A stretch of 12,397 bases of DNA from contig JAFYQA010000101.1 in NCBI GenBank assembly GCA_017547315.1, positions 1 through 12,397 of the forward strand. The letters run 5' to 3'. The stretch is from Roseburia sp. GTDB lineage: Bacteria > Bacillota_A > Clostridia > Lachnospirales > Lachnospiraceae. A program made the position numbers and the translations under genes. Below are positions 1 through 6,360 of the stretch, one piece after another (the first letter of the stretch is position 1; each line of letters opens with the position of its first letter). The notes beneath the pieces are model-generated. The model had not been told where the DNA came from and ran no database searches. It worked only from the letters and a program-made list of their open reading frames with translations.

Positions 1-1161
1 CTCACCTACAGAGTATGCAGGGAAGTTATAGTGGTGCATATATCTCTTTGTAGTAACGTTAGCATCTAAACCATCCACTTTCTGAACTTCAGATAATGGT
101 GCTAATGTTACGATATCACAAATCTGTGTCTGTCCACGAGTGAACATAGCAGAACCATGTACTCTAGGAATCAAATCAACTTCAGCTGCTAAGTGACGAA
201 TCTGGTTGATTGCACGACCATCTGGACGTTTGTGGTCTTTTAAAATCATCTTACGAACAGTCTTCTTCTGATACTGGTAAACTGCTTCGCCTAAGATTGC
301 TAACCATTCTTCATTCTCAGCAAATGCTTCTGTTAATTTATCTGTAATTGCACGAATATTTTCTTCACGAACCTGTTTCTCATCTGTGAAAACAGCTTCT
401 TCCATTTCTTCTGGTGTTACAATTTCTTTGATTGCAGCAAACATTTCTTCTGGAATAGCACAGCTTGTGTATTCATGTTTTGCTTTACCGCACTCTTCTG
501 TAATTTTGTCAAAGAACTCGATAACTGTCTGGTTTACTTCATGACATTTGTAGATAGCTTCAATCATTTTATCCTCTGGAATCTCATTCGCTCCAGCTTC
601 GATCATGATAACTTTTGTTCTTGTAGAAGCTACTGTCAACTGTAAATCACCATTGTTCCAAACTTCCTGTGATGGGTTCACAACGAATTCACCATTTACC
701 ATACCCATCTGTGTAGTTGCACATGGACCATCGAATGGGATATCTGAAATAGTTGTTACTAACGCAGAACCAATCATAGCAACTAATTCTGGACGACATT
801 CTGGATCTACTGACATTACCATGTTATTGATTGTAACATCGTTACGATAATCCTTAGGGAATAATGGTCTCATAGGACGGTCAATTACACGTGATGTAAG
901 GATGGCATTCTCAGATGCTTTTCCTTCTCTCTTATTAAAACCACCTGGGATTTTACCAACAGAATACATTTTTTCTTCGTACTCTACGCTGAGTGGGAAG
1001 AAGTCAATGCCATCTCTTGGTTTTACAGATGCTGTAACAGTTGATAATACTGTTGAATCGCCGTATTTTACCAATGCAGCGCCGTTTGCCTGTGCACAAA
1101 CTCTACCGATATCTACTGTAAGAGTTCTGCCTGCAAGTTCCATTGAAAAACTTTTAAACAT
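1..1161 (-). CDS. pnp: Polyribonucleotide nucleotidyltransferase (PNPase), N-terminal part, cut by window edge
   Basis: PNPase is a phosphorolytic 3'-to-5' exoribonuclease that trims and degrades mRNA, releasing nucleoside diphosphates. The 387 codons present begin MFKSFSMELAGRTLTVDIG and hold the first RNase PH-like domain (about residues 1-140, with ALVKYGDSTVL, DFFPLSVEYEEK and RVIDRPMRPLFP). An alpha-helical linker follows, then the start of the second RNase PH domain (KRPDGRAINQIRHL, HGSAMFTRGQTQ). The frame is still open at base 1, where it reads FPAYSVGE. The family is usually about 700 residues, so the rest of the second PH domain and the C-terminal KH and S1 domains lie outside the window. 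The ATG at 1161 follows AAGGAG with normal spacing. It lies downstream of rpsO, as in many bacteria, and a long structured leader separates the two. Family identity is certain; only truncation by the window limits the call. Confidence 0.98.
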   Translation of the reverse strand, partial: MFKSFSMELAGRTLTVDIGRVCAQANGAALVKYGDSTVLSTVTASVKPRDGIDFFPLSVEYEEKMYSVGKIPGGFNKREGKASENAILTSRVIDRPMRPLFPKDYRNDVTINNMVMSVDPECRPELVAMIGSALVTTISDIPFDGPCATTQMGMVNGEFVVNPSQEVWNNGDLQLTVASTRTKVIMIEAGANEIPEDKMIEAIYKCHEVNQTVIEFFDKITEECGKAKHEYTSCAIPEEMFAAIKEIVTPEEMEEAVFTDEKQVREENIRAITDKLTEAFAENEEWLAILGEAVYQYQKKTVRKMILKDHKRPDGRAINQIRHLAAEVDLIPRVHGSAMFTRGQTQICDIVTLAPLSEVQKVDGLDANVTTKRYMHHYNFPAYSVGE

Positions 1162-1195
1162 AATGTTCTCCTTAAAATATAAAATTTATTTTAAA

Positions 1196-1327
1196 GCAGA
1201 AGTCCGAAACTACTGAAATATATATGAACTATTCAGAGGCAAGGCAATTTTGCGAATGTTGGTGCTGAATAGTTCCCATTTGAATATAGCTCATGTACAT
1301 TTCAGTGGTCTCGGGATGTACTTCTGC
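1196..1327 (-). promoter_or_regulatory. Long imperfect stem-loop in the pnp leader
   Basis: Nested inverted repeats fold nearly the whole rpsO-pnp gap in the pnp mRNA. An outer 8-bp stem pairs 1320-1327 with 1196-1203. A 16-position stem pairs 1299-1314 with 1204-1219, containing one G-U wobble and one C-A mismatch on the minus strand. An 11-bp perfect stem pairs 1265-1275 with 1226-1236, and a further AU-rich pairing is possible between the last two. The structure ends about 35 nt before the pnp start codon. In E. coli a leader stem between rpsO and pnp is cut by RNase III and mediates PNPase autocontrol. A similar role here is inference. No long U tract follows, so it is not an obvious terminator. 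Confidence 0.7.
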
Positions 1328-1345
1328 CTATATTGTTAATCGTAA

Positions 1346-1372
1346 AATAGAGCGGCTTTCCACCGCTCTATT
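1346..1372 (-). terminator. Hairpin after rpsO, probable intrinsic terminator or attenuator
   Basis: A perfect 10-bp inverted repeat (AATAGAGCGG and CCGCTCTATT) with a 7-nt loop lies 20 nt after the rpsO stop codon. On the minus strand it is followed by a short T-rich run (CTATTTTACG). The stem is GC-rich in its upper half, but the U tract is short, so read-through into pnp is likely. It could also serve as a 3'-end processing or stabilising hairpin for the rpsO message. Confidence 0.6.
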
Positions 1373-1375
1373 CCA

Positions 1376-1404
1376 ATTATACTTATCGCGAATTATTTTC
1401 TTAA
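1376..1404 (-). promoter_or_regulatory. Possible sigma-A promoter for pnp inside the end of rpsO
   Basis: On the minus strand a perfect TATAAT (1376-1381) lies 17 nt from TTAAGA (1399-1404), a 4/6 match to the -35 consensus. The element overlaps the last rpsO codons and its stop. Transcripts starting here would open directly with the 1346-1372 hairpin. The match could arise by chance in AT-rich sequence, so this is tentative. Confidence 0.35.
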
Positions 1405-1659
1405 TCCTAAACCTTCAACGATTGCACGGTATCTTTCGATATCAATCTTCTTTAAGTAAGCTAATAAACCACGTCTCTGACCTACCATTTTAAGAAGACC
1501 TCTTCTTGAGTGATGATCGTTCTTGTTAGCTTTTAAGTGCTCTGTTAACTCGTTGATACGCTCTGTTAAAAGTGCGATCTGAACTTCTGGTGAACCTGTG
1601 TCGTTAGCTGTTCTACCAAATTTGTTGATAAGTTCTAATTTTCTTTCCTTTGTAATCAT
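1393..1659 (-). CDS. rpsO: 30S ribosomal protein S15
   Basis: S15 is a primary binding protein of the 30S subunit that binds the central domain of 16S rRNA and starts platform assembly. The protein matches the family along its length: the [16 protein letters not shown] helix, the highly conserved [22 protein letters not shown] segment that contacts 16S rRNA, and a C-terminal GLGLRK. I chose the ATG at 1659 (88 residues, starting MITKERK). GGAGG at 1669-1673 lies 9 nt before it but only 3 nt before the alternative in-frame ATG at 1665, which would add two residues. The gene has its own promoter and a structured leader, and ends just before a hairpin preceding pnp. S15 represses its own mRNA in several bacteria, which makes the leader a candidate control site. 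Confidence 0.98.
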   Translation of the reverse strand: MITKERKLELINKFGRTANDTGSPEVQIALLTERINELTEHLKANKNDHHSRRGLLKMVGQRRGLLAYLKKIDIERYRAIVEGLGLRK

Positions 1660-1668
1660 TGTCATGAT

Positions 1669-1673
1669 CCTCC
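1669..1673 (-). promoter_or_regulatory. rpsO ribosome binding site that decides the start
   Basis: GGAGG lies 9 nt upstream of the second ATG (1659) and only 3 nt upstream of the first (1665). The spacing favours the second ATG. The site directly follows the candidate leader pseudoknot, so folding there could change its accessibility. Confidence 0.75.
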
Positions 1674-1688
1674 ATATATTTTAATATC

Positions 1689-1759
1689 GCCCTATTAAGT
1701 ATGATACTCAGTCAAAGGTCGGAGTGTCCAAAAACCGAATACGGGCTAAACTCATACTT
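1689..1759 (-). promoter_or_regulatory. Structured rpsO leader, possible S15 autoregulatory pseudoknot
   Basis: In the rpsO mRNA leader two interleaved helices are possible. Helix A pairs AAGTATGA (1752-1759) with TCATACTT (1697-1704). Helix B pairs GCCC and TATT (1743-1746 and 1738-1741, with G1742 bulged) with AATAGGGC (1689-1696). The order A-B-A'-B' is that of an H-type pseudoknot, and B' starts directly after A'. A small hairpin with a UCGG/CCGA stem can form inside (1719-1738). S15 binds pseudoknot or junction structures in its own mRNA in E. coli and several other bacteria. Assigning that role here is inference from position and topology. Confidence 0.55.
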
Positions 1760-1763
1760 GTCT

Positions 1764-1792
1764 ATTATAGCATAGTAAAATGGTCTTGTAAA
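1764..1792 (-). promoter_or_regulatory. Sigma-A promoter for rpsO
   Basis: On the minus strand TTTACA (1787-1792, 5/6 match) is separated by exactly 17 nt from a perfect TATAAT (1764-1769). Transcription would start near 1757, about 98 nt upstream of the rpsO start codon. The promoter lies just after the terminator of the upstream hydrolase gene, so rpsO can be transcribed independently of the upstream operon. Confidence 0.85.
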
Positions 1793-1820
1793 TGCCATTT
1801 TTAAAATATTTTTTCATTTA

Positions 1821-1849
1821 AAAGGCGCCATGTTTTACACGACGCCTTT
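1821..1849 (-). terminator. Intrinsic terminator of the NlpC/P60 gene
   Basis: A 13-position stem (1821-1833 with 1837-1849, two G-U wobbles in RNA) with a 3-nt loop lies 14 nt after the hydrolase stop codon. The seven base pairs at its foot (AAAGGCG/CGCCTTT) are perfect, and on the minus strand the hairpin ends in a run of four T. The U tract is short, so termination may be partial. Confidence 0.75.
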
Positions 1850-1863
1850 ATTGAAATTTCAAA

Positions 1864-2979
1864 TTAATCTTCAAGAATACGTACATACTTAACTGGTGTA
1901 CGATATTTGTAACCAGAGATACGGATACCTGTCTTTGGTGAGCTTGCGTGTACTACCTGTCCGCCACCGATGTAGATTGCTACATGGTTGATACGTGAAC
2001 CATTGCTATAGAATATTAAGTCACCTGGCAAAAGTTCACTTTCTGAAATCTTTGTACCCATCTGAGACTGTGAAACCGAATAATGTGGTAAAGTATAACC
2101 GTAATTTTTAAATACGCTTAATACGAAACCAGAACAGTCAGCACCTTTTGTCAAGCTTGTACCACCCCATACATATGGGTTACCTACGAACTGACATGCA
2201 TATTCTACTAAATCTAAGCGAACATCTGATACTCCAATACCAAATCTCGCCTCTGTCATTGTAAGTGCTCTTGGAAGTACATCTTTTACTTCTACATAAT
2301 CTGCTGAAACATAACCTTCATCACTATCGATCGCTACTTTTACCCAGCCATCTAATGTCTCAACATATTCTAACTCTTCACCTGTTGAAACTGTTGTAAT
2401 AATACCACACTCTGTGTTAGGTTCTGTTCTAACATTTAAAGAATCTGTAAGTGAAATCGCTACAGTTCTAACTAACTCTTCCGCAATTGCCTTTGCTTCA
2501 TTGCCTGTAACGATATATTCTGCTTTTACATAACCTGTGATTTCTCCTGAAGAAATCTGATACCATTCTCCTTCTGTTGCAAGAATCTCACAAGCTGCAT
2601 TTTTTGGCATTTTACCAACCATTTTAGAATCTGTAGTAGCAAATTCGCGAACATTTAAGTTACCACTTTCTACTTTACAAACACCTAAATTTTTAAAACC
2701 AAAAACTTCCTGCTCTTCTAAAGGAGTTGCTGTTACTTCATTCACTGTCTCAGAAACGGTTGCTGTATATACAGTCTCGTCCATAGAATCGGACAATGCT
2801 GTAAGCACACCTGCTCTAAGCTCCTCGTTCTGAATTTCTGTATTTAATGCACAAACACCGGCTCTCACTCCGTCTGTCTCTGCTATTGTATTATCTGTAT
2901 TATTATTTGAAACTGCAACTGAACCAATACATAAAACTGCAACAATGATTCCTAATGCACTAATATACTTTGCTTTCAT
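1864..2979 (-). CDS. Secreted SH3b-SH3b-NlpC/P60 peptidoglycan endopeptidase
   Basis: This is a probable cell-wall hydrolase. NlpC/P60 enzymes cut stem peptides, typically the gamma-D-Glu/meso-diaminopimelate bond, outside the membrane. The 371-residue protein starts with a signal peptide (MKAKYISALG, then a hydrophobic run to about residue 24) and a low-complexity linker. Two bacterial SH3 domains follow (about 101-157 with LNVREFATTDSKMVGKM, and about 174-231 with LNVRTEPNTECGIITTV). The NlpC/P60 domain is at about 254-371. Its catalytic Cys (282, ADCSGF) and two His (332 in NHVAIYIG and 344 in HASS) are all present, so it should be active. The ATG at 2979 was chosen because AGGAGG precedes it and the signal peptide begins there; an 18-residue upstream extension is unlikely. 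It has its own promoter and terminator between ribF and rpsO. The exact bond cut is not shown by the sequence. Confidence 0.92.
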   Translation of the reverse strand: MKAKYISALGIIVAVLCIGSVAVSNNNTDNTIAETDGVRAGVCALNTEIQNEELRAGVLTALSDSMDETVYTATVSETVNEVTATPLEEQEVFGFKNLGVCKVESGNLNVREFATTDSKMVGKMPKNAACEILATEGEWYQISSGEITGYVKAEYIVTGNEAKAIAEELVRTVAISLTDSLNVRTEPNTECGIITTVSTGEELEYVETLDGWVKVAIDSDEGYVSADYVEVKDVLPRALTMTEARFGIGVSDVRLDLVEYACQFVGNPYVWGGTSLTKGADCSGFVLSVFKNYGYTLPHYSVSQSQMGTKISESELLPGDLIFYSNGSRINHVAIYIGGGQVVHASSPKTGIRISGYKYRTPVKYVRILED

Positions 2980-2983
2980 TTGA

Positions 2984-2989
2984 CCTCCT
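2984..2989 (-). promoter_or_regulatory. Ribosome binding site of the NlpC/P60 gene
   Basis: AGGAGG lies 4 nt upstream of the ATG at 2979. It lies inside the longer open frame that reaches to 3033, which argues for the shorter start that exposes the signal peptide at the N-terminus. Confidence 0.8.
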
Positions 2990-3023
2990 AATATGTCAAT
3001 CTCATCTACTGTGAACAGTACCA

Positions 3024-3052
3024 AGTATAACAAGCATTTTTAACATTGTCAA
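3024..3052 (-). promoter_or_regulatory. Strong sigma-A promoter of the NlpC/P60 gene
   Basis: On the minus strand a perfect TTGACA (3047-3052) and TATACT (3024-3029, 5/6 match) are 17 nt apart, and the -10 is extended by TGT directly upstream. Transcription should start near 3017, about 38 nt before the start codon. The hydrolase can therefore be expressed apart from the nusA operon. Confidence 0.9.
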
Positions 3053-3059
3053 CATATTT

Positions 3060-3086
3060 TGTAACATTTTTGTAATAAACTGTAAA
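3060..3086 (+). promoter_or_regulatory. WalR-like box upstream of the hydrolase promoter
   Basis: TGTAAC (3060-3065), 5 nt, TGTAAT (3071-3076) fits the WalR (YycF) consensus of two TGTWAH half-sites 5 nt apart. A third half-site, TGTAAA (3081-3086), follows after 4 nt. The box reads on the plus strand, opposite to the gene, and ends 7 nt upstream of the -35 element. WalR controls wall hydrolases, including NlpC/P60 endopeptidases, in Bacillus and relatives. The region is AT-rich, so a chance match is possible, and this window does not show whether the host has WalR. Confidence 0.5.
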
Positions 3087-3099
3087 AGAAAGTTAATTT

Positions 3100-4020
3100 T
3101 CAATGTAATGAGAAGTAATATCTGGCCTCATTCACATCCAAACGCATCTGTTCTAACAGTTTTTCGATATTTGAAAATTTACGTTCTTCACGTATTTTTT
3201 TAATAAAAGTAACAATTACAATTTTATCATAAACATCTTGATTAAAATCAAAAATATGCGTTTCGATTCCAATTGGATTATCGCCCTCAATCGTTGGTTT
3301 ACATCCCACATTCGTGATGCCATGGTATACAATGCCATCAATTGTGACTTTGGTGATATATACCCCAAATGCAGGAAGTAATTTATTTGTCGGCGGAATC
3401 AGATTAATCGTCGGAAAACCTATTGTTCTTCCAATACGATTACCATGCTTTACCTCGCCAGATACAAAGTACGGATAACCCAAAAGTTTATTTGCCATCT
3501 CAATCCTTCCAGCGGCAATTTCTTCTCTGACAAATGTACTGCTGATATCTCGCTCTTCTTCTTTCATCTTTGGAAGTATAATCGCTTCATAAGATAACTT
3601 TTGCGCATACTCCTGTAGCATTTTGTAATCGCCGCGACGCTTATATCCAAAATGGAAATCGTCTCCAGCAACGATACATTTTACGGAAAGATTCTTTACC
3701 AGCATTTCAATAAAGGTCTCAGCCTCCATACTCATCATCTTCGGTGTAAAAGGACATTCTATCAGATAATCTATCCCAAAAGAATCAAACATATGCATTT
3801 TTTCTTCATTCGTCGTCAGCACTTTTACATCTTCTGTTTCCAGTGCTTTTTTAGGAGGGATATCAAAGGTAAAAATAACCGTTGCATATCCTTCCTTCTT
3901 TTTCTTTAATAACTGTTCCAACAGCAATTCGTGTCCTCTGTGAATTCCATCGAATTTTCCAAGGGAAATTGCCGTAGGCTCTTCTATGAAAAAATCTGTT
4001 GTATCTTTAATGTATCTCAT
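3100..4020 (-). CDS. ribF: Bifunctional riboflavin kinase / FAD synthetase
   Basis: RibF phosphorylates riboflavin to FMN and adenylates FMN to FAD in the cytoplasm. The 306-residue protein has the usual two-domain layout. The N-terminal nucleotidyltransferase domain (about 1-160) carries GKFDGIHRGH (21-30), GDDFHFGYKRRGD (119-131) and the ISSTFVRE motif (159-166). The C-terminal flavokinase domain (about 183-306) carries GRTIGFPTINL (197-207), ITNVGCKPTIEG (235-246) and GIETHIFDF (251-259). The ATG at 4020 overlaps the truB stop in an ATGA arrangement, with GGAAGA just upstream, which indicates translational coupling. It is the last gene of the tight operon block; no clear terminator was seen in the 120 nt before the next gene. 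Confidence 0.97.
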   Translation of the reverse strand: MRYIKDTTDFFIEEPTAISLGKFDGIHRGHELLLEQLLKKKKEGYATVIFTFDIPPKKALETEDVKVLTTNEEKMHMFDSFGIDYLIECPFTPKMMSMEAETFIEMLVKNLSVKCIVAGDDFHFGYKRRGDYKMLQEYAQKLSYEAIILPKMKEEERDISSTFVREEIAAGRIEMANKLLGYPYFVSGEVKHGNRIGRTIGFPTINLIPPTNKLLPAFGVYITKVTIDGIVYHGITNVGCKPTIEGDNPIGIETHIFDFNQDVYDKIVIVTFIKKIREERKFSNIEKLLEQMRLDVNEARYYFSLH

Positions 4021-4952
4021 TCTTCCAAAAACAATTTTACTGGCTTATAATCACCACGATTCTCGTCGTACTCATATATACCAATAAAATGCCCTTCTTC
4101 ATCGTATATTCTTAACGGCTGTATACGGAACTCCGGTTGTTCTTCCTTTAATATAGAAGGAACCAGACGGTTACCATTATACAAAATTTTATTATGTTCT
4201 TTCGTTACAACTGCCATTGGATATTTCAAAAATACAGAATCAACGGAACATACAAACGGAAACATTTTATTATTCCACTGCTCTTTACTAACTTCTCCTG
4301 CACATGACTTTACCAGCTCTTCTAGTTCTGACAATTTTAATGCATCTTCTATATAAAACTCCGATACCTTGGTACGAAGCAGACTTTCCATACATGCTCC
4401 ACAACCTAATTTAGCTCCAATATCCTCACATAATGTACGGATATAAGTTCCTTTTGAGCATTTCACTCGCATAGTTACTCTCGGTAAATTCATATCCAAT
4501 ATTTCAAGTTCGTGTATCGTTACCGGTCTAGCTTTACGTTCTACCGTTTTTCCTTCTCTTGCCAAATCACAAAGTTTTTGTCCATTCACTTTTAACGCAG
4601 AATACATCGGCGGAACCTGCATAATATCGCCCAAAAAACTCATCACTGCCTCTGTCACTTCTGCTTCCGTTACAGAAACTTCATGTTCCTCTAACACAGT
4701 TCCTGAAATATCCTGTGTATCGGTCACTTTTCCAAGCAGCATCACTGCTCGGTATTCTTTATTTTTCTCTGTTAAAAGGTCACACACCTTTGTCGCTTTT
4801 CCAAAACACAATGGCAATACACCTTCTGCGTCCGGGTCAAGTGTCCCTGTATGTCCTATTTTTTTCTGTTTAAAAATTCCTCTGGCTTTTGCGACTACAT
4901 CAAAAGATGTAAATCCCTTTTCCTTATATACATTAATAATTCCATGAATCAT
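4017..4952 (-). CDS. truB: tRNA pseudouridine(55) synthase
   Basis: TruB isomerises U55 in the T-loop of tRNAs to pseudouridine and also aids tRNA folding. The 311-residue protein starts MIHGIINVYKEKGFTSFDVV, aligning with the family N-terminus, which supports the ATG at 4952. Motif II, HTGTLDPDAEGVLPLC, holds the catalytic Asp39. KEYRAVMLLG (65-74), PPMYSALKVNGQKLCDLARE (114-133) and SKGTYIRTLCEDIG (166-179) are the other family motifs. Residues past about 210 form the variable C-terminal region. Unlike its neighbours it has no Shine-Dalgarno sequence at normal distance. A hairpin holding a 9-codon mini-ORF sits upstream, and the stop of that mini-ORF overlaps this start. The gene overlaps ribF by 4 nt at its end. 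Confidence 0.97.
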   Translation of the reverse strand: MIHGIINVYKEKGFTSFDVVAKARGIFKQKKIGHTGTLDPDAEGVLPLCFGKATKVCDLLTEKNKEYRAVMLLGKVTDTQDISGTVLEEHEVSVTEAEVTEAVMSFLGDIMQVPPMYSALKVNGQKLCDLAREGKTVERKARPVTIHELEILDMNLPRVTMRVKCSKGTYIRTLCEDIGAKLGCGACMESLLRTKVSEFYIEDALKLSELEELVKSCAGEVSKEQWNNKMFPFVCSVDSVFLKYPMAVVTKEHNKILYNGNRLVPSILKEEQPEFRIQPLRIYDEEGHFIGIYEYDENRGDYKPVKLFLEE

Positions 4953-4978
4953 ATTATAATCACAACAAGAGGCGACAT
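4949..4978 (-). CDS. Possible 9-residue leader peptide coupled to truB
   Basis: The mini-ORF MSPLVVIII starts with an ATG in the loop of the 4967-4990 hairpin. GAGG in the 5' arm lies 6 nt before it. Its TGA stop overlaps the truB ATG in an ATGA arrangement. truB itself lacks a good ribosome binding site, so termination and restart from this mini-ORF could supply its ribosomes. Nine codons are too few for a coding signal to be judged, so this remains a hypothesis. Confidence 0.3.
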   Translation of the reverse strand: MSPLVVIII

Positions 4979-4990
4979 ATATCGCCTCTT
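4967..4990 (-). promoter_or_regulatory. Hairpin between nrnA and truB
   Basis: A perfect 9-bp stem (AAGAGGCGA with TCGCCTCTT) closes a 6-nt loop, 10 nt after the nrnA stop codon. It buries the only purine-rich Shine-Dalgarno-like sequence near truB in its 5' arm. The T-rich run on its 3' side is interrupted by G, so it is a poor terminator. A role in gating translation, processing or partial termination is inferred. Confidence 0.6.
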
Positions 4991-5000
4991 ATCCTCTCAT

Positions 5001-5954
5001 TTACTGTGTCATAGATTTGCTAACTTCTTCTACCAGTAAGTTAACAATCTCTTCCGGATTCCCTACTATATTACATCCGGCTGCACGTACATGACCGCCA
5101 CCGCCATGTCTTACTGCAATCGCAGAAACATCTACATATTTTGCAGAACGCAAGCTGATTTTATATTCCCCGTCTTCTGTTTCATATAAAAACAATGCAG
5201 TTTCCACACCCTGTGTAGAACGAAGCTTACTTGCAATTCCTTCTAATTCGCTCGTTGTCACATGACAGCTCTCCATATCTTCCTTCGAAATAATCGTTGA
5301 AATACAGGTACCATCTAGATGTAACTGACTTTTAAGCAAAGCTACGCCTAATATTTTGTTCTGCTCAAATGTTTTTACAAAAAATGTCTCATCTACAATT
5401 TTCGGGTAATCAATGCCGAATTCCATCAAAAATCCGGCCGCTTCCATGGTAGACTTACTCGTACAGGAATACTGGAATACACCTGTATCATGGACGATTC
5501 CCGTATAGATACATTCTGCAATCGCTTTTGTAATTCTATCTTTTGGAAGCAAATTAAAAACCAATTCTGATGCAGAGCTTGCCTTTGGCATTACATAATT
5601 ATATTCACCAAACCCAGTATTACTGATATGATGATCAATATTGATGGTATGAGACGCACTTTCGAAATATTTTAAGGAAGTTCCAAGTCTCTCCTTATCT
5701 CCACAATCCTGCGAAATAAACAAATCATAACTTTTATCCACTGTTCGTTCCGTCTTAATCTCATCTGAACCTTCTAAAAAAAGGAACACATTTGGAATTG
5801 GATCTAAATATAAATCCACCTGAACTTTTGGATAATAGGTCTTGATATAATTATATGTTGCTAGACAAGAGCCAACACAGTCGCCATCTGGTCTCATATG
5901 ACCGGAAATTGCAACCGTATTTACTTCTGCTAATAATAAATCTAAATTTATCAT
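5001..5954 (-). CDS. nrnA: DHH/DHHA1 phosphoesterase, NrnA-type nanoRNase / pAp phosphatase
   Basis: NrnA enzymes degrade short RNA oligonucleotides left by exonucleases such as PNPase, and often also convert 3'-phosphoadenosine 5'-phosphate to AMP. The 317-residue protein has the DHH-family metal motifs in order: GHMRPDGDCVG (18-28), SQDCGD (81-86), NIDHHISN (105-112) and GIVHDTGVFQ (152-161). The DHHA1 domain ends in GGGGHVRAAGC (284-294). Its length suits NrnA rather than the longer RecJ. The ATG at 5954 follows AGAGG in the end of rbfA, and the gap to the rbfA stop is only 3 nt. The sequence does not show which substrate (nanoRNA, pAp or cyclic-di-nucleotide-derived linear products) matters here. 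Confidence 0.93.
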   Translation of the reverse strand: MINLDLLLAEVNTVAISGHMRPDGDCVGSCLATYNYIKTYYPKVQVDLYLDPIPNVFLFLEGSDEIKTERTVDKSYDLFISQDCGDKERLGTSLKYFESASHTINIDHHISNTGFGEYNYVMPKASSASELVFNLLPKDRITKAIAECIYTGIVHDTGVFQYSCTSKSTMEAAGFLMEFGIDYPKIVDETFFVKTFEQNKILGVALLKSQLHLDGTCISTIISKEDMESCHVTTSELEGIASKLRSTQGVETALFLYETEDGEYKISLRSAKYVDVSAIAVRHGGGGHVRAAGCNIVGNPEEIVNLLVEEVSKSMTQ

Positions 5955-5957
5955 TGT

Positions 5958-6347
5958 CTATTCCTCTGTATCAATTTCCTCATCCCTGTCTGGAATGTCC
6001 TTTGTCACATCATTGATTATTTTAGACATTTTTACACCATACTCGATAGACTGATCTAAAATAAACGTAATCTGAGGAGTATTTCTAAGATTAATATTAC
6101 GAGCTAATTCTCTACGAATATAGCCTTCGGCACTCTTTAAACCTGCCAAAGTATTTTTCTGAGATTCTTCGTCACCTAATACACTAATATATGCTTTCGC
6201 TGTCTTTAAATCAGGTGCTACCTCCACTGCTACAACACTTGTCATAGGATTAATACGTGGATCTTTGATTTCTCCTCGAATAATATTAGAAAGTTCGCGT
6301 AATACTTCGCCGTTAATACGGGTATTTTTAATACTGTTCTTTCTCAT
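5958..6347 (-). CDS. rbfA: Ribosome-binding factor A
   Basis: RbfA is a small KH-fold protein that binds the immature 30S subunit near the 5' helix of 16S rRNA and helps late maturation, notably in the cold. The 129-residue protein shows the family pattern: an N-terminal helix with INGEVLRELSNIIRGEIKDP, then MTSVVAVEVAPDLKTAKAYISV, an EGYIRRELARNINLRNTPQI segment and a C-terminal acidic tail (DRDEEIDTEE). The ATG at 6347 follows AAGGAGG. A roughly 120-nt gap with several hairpins separates it from infB, which is unusual in this otherwise tight operon. Bacillus has ylxP between infB and rbfA; here it is missing. Confidence 0.97.
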   Translation of the reverse strand: MRKNSIKNTRINGEVLRELSNIIRGEIKDPRINPMTSVVAVEVAPDLKTAKAYISVLGDEESQKNTLAGLKSAEGYIRRELARNINLRNTPQITFILDQSIEYGVKMSKIINDVTKDIPDRDEEIDTEE

Positions 6348-6360
6348 AATCCTCCTTGTT

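Noticed and set aside
605..1216. Two plus-strand open frames (605-850 and 902-1216) opposite pnp
   Set aside because: They are antisense to clear PNPase coding sequence, and the second runs into the leader. Neither shows a family motif.
1228..1294. Small ORF in the pnp leader starting ATGAGCTATATT and ending TAG
   Set aside because: It has no ribosome binding site and is fully contained in the long stem; a short ORF of this size is expected by chance.
1196..1392. T-box or other known riboswitch in the rpsO-pnp gap
   Set aside because: No T-box sequence or recognised riboswitch core was seen, and the downstream gene is not an aminoacyl-tRNA or metabolite gene.
2980..3033. 18-residue N-terminal extension of the NlpC/P60 protein
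   Set aside because: It would bury the signal peptide and place AGGAGG and the predicted transcript start region inside the coding sequence.
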